A stretch of DNA of 64,000 bases from assembly GCF_015706575.1 (NCBI RefSeq), contig NW_024037074.1, positions 1,736,001-1,800,000 of the forward strand, read 5' to 3'. The translations under genes and the position numbers were made by a program. This document shows, one piece after another, positions 32,601 to 44,600 of this stretch. Source of the DNA: Patiria miniata (Eukaryota > Echinodermata > Asteroidea > Valvatida > Asterinidae). Below the pieces are notes generated by a model that was given only the letters and a program-made list of their open reading frames with translations, ran no database searches and had not been told where the DNA came from. Positions within the stretch are counted from its first letter, which is position 1. Each line of letters begins with the position of its first letter.

Positions 32601-35600
32601 TGTCAAATCATTTACAGTCGATTACTCTTACAAACAAATATGGAAATTGATGATGAGAAATAAAAAACGGGAATTGCTGCCAGCTGGCTCGTCAGTGAGC
32701 CTGTGCCGGCGAATGACATTATTTTTCCCCCAGCACTTGAGAGAGTATGCAACCCACCGTGTGCTGTCTGACTGGAGCGCTACAAATCCTGCTTTGTGGC
32801 AACAGACGCTGAGTTGTTTTGTCCTAAAGGATAAACAAGTCTGTTTTTACAGCAAAACTTATCAAATTGTTGTGATTACTAACGAGTAGTAACGTCAAAA
32901 TTCAAGTTTGGATTGTAACTTTCTTCGAAAACAGTCAACACGATGCTGAGATTTTTATGGACCAATCCATTAATTTCGTAAGGGGTGATTTCACCCCTGT
33001 TTTACATCGTTTCTTGAATACATTTCAAGAAAAATAATTATATTGTGACGTTGAACAACTGATTATCAAATAAAGATATGTTTCAAACTCCATAAAAAGT
33101 ATTAGTTGTCTTTTTTCTTTTTTTAAACAGGGGAAATATTGGTAATTATTGTTCCCAAGAAAGTACACCCCTTTATTACCACAAATGGTGTGGTCCATGG
33201 GGAATCCATGCAGCCTGCATACAGCATGCATGCAGCATCACGTACGGCCGGTTGTCGATGTCCGTCCAAGGGACAGCTTTCACTAGCCGTACTTTTTACC
33301 GCTTGGTACCTTTTTGTGGGACGTGCTTTCAGTTTGTTAATGACTTTCTTAATTGATAATTATTTCAGCAACACATCTCTTCTTGTACCAGTACATTAAA
33401 TACACATGTCATTTTTATTCTTCAAGTCTCGGCGTATAAGCCGCCCTGTGTATAAGCCGCAGTAAACATTTTCATGGGCAAATTCAACGTATAAGCCGCG
33501 GCTTATATTCCGAAAATTACGGTACAACTTGTTTGTTACATTAAGATAAATTTGTGTTTGTATTGCAGACAAATAAAAAATCACAAGCAACACAGAAAAT
33601 TGTGTGTGTGCACGCCTCAGCCAGAAGGTTTTTATTCAAAAAATGTCGGGTACCGAAATCTGGGCAGCCGACCCATCATCCATGCAGCACATTATTATTA
33701 TCATCAGTATCCAAATTTTGGGCACCACAAAGGCCCAGAGCACCAACAGCTCATCCAAGCACCATTTGACTCGGAGACCATAGCTCTTCCGTTTTTTGGG
33801 CACCCACAAAGGCCCAAGGGCAGCTCCAAGCACCATTTGACTCGGAGCACCACAGCTCAATCATCAATGCAATAAATGACCTATTTACGATAGGCCGAAC
33901 TGAAAATCTATTGAGAAAGTGCCAGTAAACTTTATATCAACACAAAGCTTATGATAAATTGTTTCTATACATATGCCAAGTCCACAAAAGATTTATATGC
34001 ACCGTTCTTTCTTCGTTTGAACTTACAGAAGAAGGAACAGTTCGTCCTCCCCTGTTGTACTGACTCAGGGGAAGACATGTTGACAGCAACAATAAAATAC
34101 TAACTACTCATTAAATTACTTACATAATTGAGTAACTGTGTTTTTCTATGCTTGGAAGCAGAGCTGTAGTGAATCACAGAGTGTTGCAGTTGTGCAAAAA
34201 GTGTCTGCTGGAATAAAAGTTGAGAATTCTTCTGGAGTTGGCAAATCCTGTCTGCGAGTTCCCTTTTTTCCCTTTTTTTTTGCGTTTCGCTAGGTTAGGA
34301 CAAAACCCAATGATATCACGCTACAGTATTCAAAACCCCAGTGAGGGAATCATGAAACCAATGGAGGTGTTTTGCTTTTTGTGGTTTTTAAAATACTTTG
34401 ACAATTTTTTTGTCTTTGTTTTAAGGAAATCCTGGTGTCCGGGAGTCTCCGGTTCCCTAAAGGCTGGACCTATGACGGCATCGCTACCATCTTTGGAGCT
34501 CGTTTCCTGGGCCGAGGTCTGGTGACTGAGAGGAACCATGCACTATGGCTCAGGAGACGGGAAATTTTCAACCCAGCCTTCAACCGCAGGTGAGCGCTAT
34601 GACTTCTGCCCGCAGTTTCATCTGTCTAATTCAACTGCCCCCTCCCTAAGAAGTTTATGGGAGGGAAAAGCTGGAAGTTGTCAAATTTGTCAGAAAAAAA
34701 CCCCTAAGGAATAGAAGTTGTTAAATTGGAAACAATTTTCATCAAATGAACGACATCTAGAGAAATAGACTAGTTTCTCTACTATTTGACTTGAGCTATT
34801 TGAATCTGTGACCGCTAGACCACTGCACTCTTTGAACTGAGCTATCCAGCCCCAATGTTGAAACAGTGTTTATGTGGCCTGGAAAAAACCTGGAAAAAAG
34901 TCAGGGAATTTTATGTTCAATTTCAAGGTCTGAAAACTCACGGTAGTTTGTACAAATGACTAAAGTCATAGAAAGTAATGGAATTTTGTGAGGACCAATT
35001 GATTGTAGATTTTAAACTTGGTGTGTTCATAATTTACCATCGGAAATGTGGTTTTTATACCCGACAAAATACGACAAATTTTGCATTTTGTTGCAATTTT
35101 GTGTTTGTTGAACACCTTTCACAGCACATGTTTTACAGTTTTGATCTACATTTTGATGAACTTGGTCATAGATGCTCACAATCGGGTCATAGAAGAGTCA
35201 TTGGAAAGTCAGGGAATTTAATTGTCCTAAAAGTGCTGGAACCCTGTTAATGAAAGCCTCCCAATTGATCAATGTCTGTGTTCATTTGGTGCTAGTTTTT
35301 GGGTGCATTTTGGCATGTGATCAGAGATCACGCCCAAAGTCACGATGCTAGTCTCATGAGCAATGCGGCAAACTTGGAACATATACAGGTAGTTATTCAG
35401 AATCATTTAGAGGGGATCTGGCTGAACAAAATTTCAAATTGATTAACTTGGGCTGATTGCCAACCTGATTTTTTCTTTTGTTTTCTTGATGAGTACAGCT
35501 ACCTGAAGACTTGTATCAATCAGTTCAATGCTAGCTCGGATTTACTGGTGGCCTACCTGAAGTCCAAGGCCGATGGCAAGACAGCTGTGGCACTCCTACA

Positions 35601-38600
35601 TGAGCTGAACAAAGCTACCATAGATATCATAGCTAAGGTCAGAATGATAATATTATTATTATTGTTATTATTATTCTACTGAATGCTAATAGGGTGACAC
35701 ACCTTATTGTGGCTACAATAAGCCATTTGCGAGTAACCTATACCCTTTGGGATTTACATTTGAAAAACATCTGGTACACTGACTTGCTCAGAACGCTTGG
35801 CACATTTTAACTTTGAATTCTCCAGACCAAAGACACTGTTGCTATATCACATGATTCGGGGCAAGCTCTTGCATAGTTACTCAAGAGACGCTCAGCACCA
35901 ATACATTGTTCACAATGGATGAGAATGGCACAAAGACACCAGACCATGCCGGAGCTGGGGGTTGCTAGCATAAGGCTTGCCCCGAATCACGTGATATAGT
36001 AACAGTCTCTTTGGTCAGGAGAATGCTAGGTTAGAACGTGCAAAGCATTGTATTAAGTCAGCGTTCCAGATTTTATTCAAATTTAACTCGCAAATGGCTT
36101 ATTAACTGTCGCCCTTTGGTGAAAATGACTCTTAGGACAAAGAATTATATTGTCGCAAATTTTGACATGCCTTTAGTTCAACATCAGGCATGCAACTTTT
36201 CCTCGGATCAACTGATTTCCTCTTTTTTAACTTCCCATGTGTGCCATTAAAAACAGAAAAACACTGTACAAAGTCTGGGAAAAATTTGAATTTCCTCTTT
36301 TTTTGTGACTTCCCAGTTGCATGCCTGCAACATGGACAATTTTAAAACCCTTTTGCCAATCAAACCAATACTTTCCAGGGATAAAATTGAGATTCCATGC
36401 TTTAAAATGATATAAAATAATCGTGGTACATGTACGTGTTTATAGAGTCTCGCAAAAAAAATGTTGTGGGTATTTTGGGACAAGCTGTACCCCAGAGATT
36501 TATATGATGTTGAAGCAGTATTTAAATCGCATGCAATTTCCTTTTCTTTCATTTGTTCATATTCTAGGTTGCTTTCGGTTCCGATTTCCACCAGTTTGAT
36601 TCTGAGAAGGTCACCTCGTTCAATGAGGAATTCGACACGGCCCTGAACGGGATGAAAACACAGTTTGAGAAGCCGTGGCACAAGGTAAAAGTAGCAGCAG
36701 TTCATATTTCTATTAAAAATTCTTCTTGAACCTAAATTGAAAATTGGAGTTCTTGGCAATTCCATGGTACATGTAACTCGCATTACATTTAAAGGGAGGT
36801 CTTCTGTTACACTAATTCTGTGACGGTCAAAGCAGTAAGTATGGATTTTTCTTACAGAAGATTCCTAGAGTAAAGTGACTAAAATACAAAACAAGAGACC
36901 GACAAAATTAAAGTCTGTTGATTTTGCAATATGTTTTTAAGCTCTAGCAGAAGCTTCTACATGTCACTTGGTGGTCCGTTGGTCGGTCTGTCTGTCTTGT
37001 TGTCTGTCTGTCCGTCTTTCCCTAAAAATTGACCAAAAATTGACCAACTGCCATGCCGTCGTCAGTCAATGCACAGTCAATGGAAAACGGGCTTTGTCTC
37101 AATCGATGCGCATGCGCGTCTATTTTGCCTATGTCTGTCCCCGGAAAATTGACCAAGAAGGGCCCCAAAGTTTCCCATAAAATATATCTCCCAAAGTTTA
37201 ATTTAAAGAAAAAAGCAAACAAAAGAAATGAAATACTTAACAAAAATTGTTTGTGTCAATTCGTACAGTTGTTAATGAAATTTTGTATATGGAGGCAAGA
37301 TAATGTGCAGTTATGTTATAGTCAAATGGTATATAGCGCGCTATTTTATGGGAAACTTAGGGGGCTTATTTTGGTCAATTTTCAGCGCGTGATTTTCGTG
37401 TGGGACAGCGGCCCGGGCTTGTACGCACAATCATTTCATGCAAGACTTTAATGCAAGGCGGCCAGAGCTTATTGTGCACTTGCACTTGTTTTATCCGTAA
37501 CTCATGTTACAACAAAATAACCTGGCAAAAATTAAAATACCTTGCATTTCAAAATTTTCGCAAACTGTGCACTGTTGGAAGAATCTTTTCAGTGCCCTTA
37601 CATCAGTAGAGTGTAAGTTATGTCCCACCATTTCAGTGATTCAAAAAACAGTCATGAAATCTTTACAGGGATATATTTTGGTAACTCGCGTTACGGCAAC
37701 TCACGTCACAATTTGTCCGGCCATATTTTAGTAAAAGTTAAAAACATATAAGAAACTAATAAATAAACAAAAAACTCTTTTGGTGTAGAATATAAACCTT
37801 TCTCTCTGCCTTAAAGGGAAGATACAACATTTGCAAAAATCAAAAAACGAAATGATCAAGTAATCACGAAATACCTTACTGGATTGTTAGGGAATGACAG
37901 TCTAAAGCAGCCTGTAAAATCGTGGCTCCTGGTGTGCTCACATTTTCAAGAAAAATAGTATTTTTCCAACGCTGGTCAGCCGACCAGTGTTGGAGAAAAC
38001 TGCCTTTTTTTCAAAAACTGCTTCTATATTTTTATATTAAGTTATTTTGCATTTTCTTTGCAATTGATTACACACCTGTAAAAAGGGTACAAGCCTGCTA
38101 GACTGATTATCTGACCTTACAATTCTCCAAAGTCTATAAATTGCTTTGTTTCATCTTAAGTGGGGTCAGGGAACCACACTACAAGAACATGATTGGTTTT
38201 CTTGGTTTTTCCAGCACCTACAAGCCCAAAACGTGAAACATACCAATCCTCCAAATCCATTTATGTCGGAAAATGTTAGCAAAAGCAAATGTTGTACATT
38301 CCCTTTAAAACAAACACTCACAATGGTTTATGGTGTGTGGTTTATTTTTTCATATCATATCACAAAACTATAATTAACAAGAATCTATATAAAGGATGAC
38401 AGAAATTATATGAGGGATCCAGGTTAAAAGCACATATGCTTGTGCAAGACCTGGAACCCGTAGTTACAAACTAAGCTAATAAATCAATATGTACATACAA
38501 TATGGCTGAAATATATCGGGTGGATACATGTATACTAATTAAATTGAAAAGAAATTAAATTAACAACAAATATTCACATTCGTATGAATATACATTACAA

Positions 38601-41600
38601 CCACGTTGTCGTAAACGTTGGTATCGTGATCCAGTCTTAACTTGTTCTCTAAAATGGGGCTTACGGTACGGTCGCTGCCGAAGTTAATTGAGCGTGATGG
38701 GGAGTAATAAATAACCGTCTGATATTTTCTACACAAACCATTGGTGTAGGGGGCTTTGCATAGAATTGTTTACATACCAACTTATAGGACAATGTGTTAG
38801 TATAATGACATATATACTTTTTGATATCCACACATTATACGGAAGGAAATCTATTAATTACAATAATACAGGAAATGAAGGAACAGGGAAAATTTTGATT
38901 TTTCTAATACATCCGACGTTAGGCGTTGATTACTCAAAACAAGATTTTGGGGGACATTCCTCATTTTTAAATTATTTTTTTAAATATTTTTTCATTAACT
39001 ATTCCCATAAATGGTATATAGACGTCTGACCGAATGACAAAAATGGTTTTTGATGTTACAACCCCCCCCCCCAACATCAAAAGCTGGATATGCCGCTGGA
39101 CTCACCAATAACCACTGCATTGTATTCAAAACACAGCTCAACCCGTCGAGATCAGCGCGGGAATACCGCAGCAAGGTACGCAAGGCCATCGGCAAGTTGA
39201 GAGAGACCGGCAAGGTGATCATTGAGAAGCAGATGAACGCTCTAGGCCGAGGGGAGCAACTGAGCAACAACATCTTGTCCTTCATCCTTCAAGCCTGCCA
39301 GCTTTCCACCTCGGGAGGGCTGGATATGGAAGAGATGGTGGATGAATTCACCACCTTCTTTCTGGCTGGTGAGCTCCGGTGATGTTTTGTTATCCTGTGG
39401 GGGGCAGGGGTGGTTCTCAAAGCCTTTGCTGTATCTCCTGCTTAATAATAATAATGATCGTACTAATATTCCATCATATCAACAATCTCAAAGCATTTTA
39501 CAATTATTACCCTGTTTATCAGGCCATGGGACACGCGGCAGCCGATATCAGCGCTCAATCGGTCTTCGACCCTCACAGGTACCCATTCATACTCCTGGGT
39601 GGAGAGAGGCAATTGTAGTGAAGTGTCTTGCCCAAGGGCACAAACACCATGTTCCTGGCAGGATTCGAACCCCTGCACCGTGGTGCGTGGGTTAAACACC
39701 GTAACCGCTGGACCATGCTTGAGCTTCAGGCTCTACCTTAACAGACCTACCAAGTCTTAAGCCAGCCTCAGGTCGACCTGCGATTTGTTTGCGCCACGAC
39801 GGAACCGTCGGCATCAAGCAGAAAAATAATGCTCAGGTCACAAAACTGAGAAATCGTGTGATTCTCTTGGAACAAGCGGCATCTGGACACAGAAAAATCG
39901 CAACCATGCTAATGTCACTCATGACGCAACGATCCACGACGATTCACGGCATAGACAGTCATGCGACTTAATTAACAATAAGGGAATAATTATGTGCTTT
40001 GCCGGTTCGGCTCGGCCCATTATCAGCTCCCATTCCCCTGATACGGTCTTACACGTACTTATATATCCATTCATAAATACCTTTGCGTCAAAAATTCGAA
40101 ACAAGTAAAAAATTATAAATTTCTAACGATTTTGTTCAACACTTTTACTTCACGATTTTTTTAAACACCCCTCTAGCTATGGTATGGTACGTGCCTCTCG
40201 CGAGTAGTAGTAAACAATCTCCTATATATGGAGATTGGTGCGCACGTTGCGTACTGCGTGATGTGGCACAGAACGCGGAGCGTTGGTGTAGTGTGCTGAT
40301 TGGCTACACAATGAAAAAGCATGATCTTGATGCGCGCACGACGTCGTAAATTCAAACACAGGTCGCCTGCGATTGATTCCCGTCTGTCAAGAACAAGTCG
40401 TAGAAGTAGAAACGTTCCAACTCTTGCAACTGTTGATTTTTTGAGCACTGTCTCATTCTTATTGTCTTCATATTGTCGCAGTTACACTTACGTCGCAACA
40501 ATGTGCAATAATCCCTGCTGATATTGTTGATGTCCCCTAACGTGGCGCGGCCCCTAACGTGGCGCAGCCCCTAATGTGGCGCGGCCCCTAACATTGCACA
40601 CTTTAATTTTTTCGCCTCTAGTTCCTTGCTGTAGAGCAAAAGTTTTATCTCAAATAACACAGGTATTAAGAGTGAAAATTCATCAAGCTTTAAACATTCC
40701 CTTTCATAAATGCTGAATTTACGTACCCGTGACAAAGTTGACAAAAAAAATTAAATTTTGGCATAATTTTCAGACTATTATTACCACGTTTTATTTTTAA
40801 GTGCACAATGATCCCATTTAAAATGCGCCCTAAAATAAGAAAATAATTTGCTGACAAACTTGTCGTTTGGCACGCGAGTGGAGATGCTGATGATTTATCG
40901 GAATTTGCCAACTTTACAGAAATTCTTAAATGCTAACTTGGGTTTTTCCGAGACTTGTTCAAGTGTGCCACGTTAGGGAACCCTCAGCCGGTTTTGTGCC
41001 CAATTTCCAGATGCCACCGTTTAAAAAAAAATTAATTTCAGCTTTTGCTGCTTGCAGCCTCGCACTGTCACACGACTGCAGCTTTTGTGTGATCTTGGCG
41101 TCTCTGGCTTTATGATTATGAAGACTAGGGTTGTAATCAGGTCGCCACAGGTCCTTGCAAGTCGATCACAAGTCATCACATCTCGGGTCGAATGAACTGT
41201 GACCAAGGCATTCCTTGGTCATCGACCCGAAACCGACTTCGGGTCTGGTCGGGTCGGTTTGTCCATCTTTTCAGTCGGGTCGGGTTGTTTCGGTTCTGCA
41301 TTTACATTTTCGGGTCGGGTCAGGTCGGTTTAGCCATCTTTTGAAAAAACCGAAATAAACCGAAATAAACCAGAGAAATTCAGGTGATGCAATATTATTG
41401 ACAGTCACTGTGACCGAAGCCTATTTTGTGGTGTGGCCACCGAGCGCACTATCAAAGTCCAACGGTATTAATTTCTCCAGTGGGATTGGGATTGACAGTG
41501 AAATAGATATAGATTGTAACAGTTTTCATAATACCGCGTGGTGACCATGCGTTTGTTCAATAAGCGGAGTTACTCTCGATCAACCCACTGAGTATGACAG

Positions 41601-44600
41601 AGAGAGAGACAATGATTTTGCAAAAGAATTCATGCCACGTGGGTAAAGGGTAGGCACAAAAAAGTGATCACTTTGTCCAAGCCAGGTTTTCGGGGGGTTT
41701 TTTTTGGGGGGGGGTTGGGTCGGGTCAGTTTGGGTGGGTTTTACCTTATTTTTTTGTTGGGTCGGCTCAGGTCGGTTTGAGGGAGTTAAGATCGGTTTCG
41801 GTTCGGATTCGGTTTATATCTCTAATGTTTCGGGTCGGTTTGGCCTGGTCGACCCGACCCGACGCACATCATTACTAGGGACATAATGTATTACAATTAA
41901 TGTACAGTGGTTTCACACACCAACCACTAGTCGACAAATGGTCTAGCTACCCGCATATTTACAAAAAAATCTTCTTCGTCTTCTCCTATCCTACCCATAG
42001 GCAATGAGACAACTGCCAATCTCTTGGCCTCTACCATGTTAGAACTTGGTCAACATCCAGAGGTCATGTACAGGTAAGCTTTGCTTTTTCATCAAGAGAT
42101 AAAACTTTTCAGATTTTAATCTGAAATCAGATTTTTTTTACTTTTCCAATGAAATTTCAGATTTTTAACGATCCCACAAAAATGATTATTTAACGATTTT
42201 TTCACAAAAGGTTTTTCTTTTCATTATATTTTCCATGAAAAGTCCATGAAAAGTGGATGAAAACGGCACGTAAAACTTTGCACATGTGTAGTACATGTAG
42301 TTTTAATCTCTTTTACCAGTCATGAATGGAGTGATTCTACTGCATGTAGAAACACCTAGACCAACGCTGATCAGATCCTTTGGAAAAATTCACTGGGTCC
42401 CACCATAGAGAAAGTGCACTGCACTGCGGCTGCCCGGACCCAAGGTCCAATTTCAGATTTTTTTTGCCAAGGCCAGTTTCATCTCTGTTCATTACAACTT
42501 TTCAAAAAAAACCACAAAGGGAAACTGACTTAGGTAAACTATACAATGATTTTTCAAAAGTTGAGCAAAGAAATTGACTAGAGAGGGATTTGAACCTGTG
42601 ACCTCCAGATTGCCGTTCCAGTGCTCTGCCAACTGACTTTGTGCCTGACCCATGACTAAACAGGTTTATGGCTTCTGACTAGCACCCCTTGAACAAAGAC
42701 TGAGTAAATGGGGAAACCGCCAACATAGGGCTGGAAAGCTCTGTTGGAAGAGCACCAGAACGGCAATCCGAAGGTCGCTGGTTCAAACCCCACTCAAGTC
42801 AATTCTTTATTTGGTTCAATGTAAAAAAAAAAGAAGGATTTTCAATTCGATTCACTTTGCAATTTGAATCGATCAGTCACTTAAGTTTCATGCATTAAAA
42901 TTAATCTATTTTATCTTTTTTTAGTGGCAGCGCAACCTTTGGCCTAGAGATTTAATGTGGGAGTAATGGGCTAGAACACAATGAGTGCGTTGGATTACTT
43001 CCCCCAGCTTACTCGCGCCTGGCTGCTCGCGTGATGACAGACATGCGCAGTAGAGCTCAATAAAGAACGGTTTCGGGTAAAGTTTCGTGCAAGAGCTGGA
43101 AAGTTGAACTTTGACATGACACTGAGGCTGCATATCCGAATCAACTGTCTAGAGCTAGGTCTAGGTCCACGCCCATGGAAAATATGCGAGGACGGGCTGA
43201 CAATAGACGTAGCCATAGCTCTGGAAGCACACGGCCTGAGGCGCCCGCCAGACGTCACGTTGGCAGCCATGTTTATTGCATGGCCTTATGGGATACTTAC
43301 CCGAGTAACCAGCTCGGCGAGTACTTGGGTTGGGCTCGAGTAAGCACGAGAAGTCACGTGAGAGGTAAATTGCAAGCTGTCGCGCTTGCACGAGTAAGCA
43401 CTTGCCGCGGGGGAAGTAATCGAACGCACTCAAGGTGTACCATGTAAGGCCCCCCAAAAAGTCTCCGGTTTCTGGTATGCGCGCGCGTCGCCGTAGCAAT
43501 GCGCGTCGGCAAAATGAAAAAAAAAGATTTCAATGAAAGATGATGTCTCAAAACCGCCAAACTTACTGGTTTGACTAGAATCCTGCTGCTGCACAATTTT
43601 AACGTATTTTTAGATGGGGTTATGATTGGGAATAAGCATTATGTGGCCTCTCTGGACTCCCATATATTTGCACTAAGTTTAGTCGGGCACCATTTGCAGT
43701 CATCAGCCGACATTTGAAGCAAAAAAAGTCAGGTAAAAAAAAAAAAAAGCCGCGTCGCCGCACCACTTTTGGGGCAAGCTCCATACCAGAAACCGGAGAC
43801 TTTTTTTTTTGCCTAACATACAGGCATTGAAAAATACAGTTGTATGACTAGAAGCATTATCACTTTGGCTGGGTTCCCGTTTCACCGGAACGCACAACTT
43901 GTTTTTACATGTAACTCTTTCCTTGTATTTTCTTTTCATTCCCAATGACAGACTGAAGACAGAGGTAGATGCTGTTGTTTCTGATAAAGAATTCATCCCA
44001 TATGAGGATCTGTCCAAGTTGGAATACATGGTGGCGGTAAGTAAGGCCAAAAAAAAAAAGTCTCCGGTTTCTGGTATGGAGCTTGCTCAAAAAGTGGTGC
44101 AGCGACGCGGCTGTTTTTTTTTTTACCTGATTTTTTGCTTCAAATGTCGGCTGATGACTGCAAATGGTGCCCGACTAAACTTAGTGCAAATTATATGGGA
44201 GTCCAGAGAGGCCACATAAAGCTTATTTTCGACCATAACCCAATCTAAAAACAGGTTAAAATTGTGCAGCAGCATGATTCCAGTCAGACCAGTGAGTTTG
44301 GCGGTTTTCAGACATCATCTTTCATTGAAAAAAAAACTTTTTCATTTTGCCAACGCGCATGGCTACGGCGACGCGCGCGCATACCAGAAACCGGAGACTT
44401 TCATTTTTTTGGCCTAATGAGTACTTTCTCTATAGGTTTTACAGTATAGTTGGTTTTTCAACCATTCGGTTTTGAAATGCATACAGAATCATCCACGTTT
44501 CATGCGTTTTGTTCGTTTCCAATAATAACACCACTCAAAATCCAAAGAAGAATGTTCAAAACCTACATGTTGCAGTTTGGCTCAGTGGTCAGGGGATGTT

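Noticed and set aside
36247-36783. 178-codon minus-strand open frame
   Set aside because: It lies antisense across P450 exon 6 and its introns. The plus-strand exon has matching phase and splice sites; the minus frame resembles nothing.
42727-42800. Possible functional tRNA gene
   Set aside because: A and B boxes are good, but the acceptor ends do not pair and an inverted relative sits next to it. Better explained as SINE heads.
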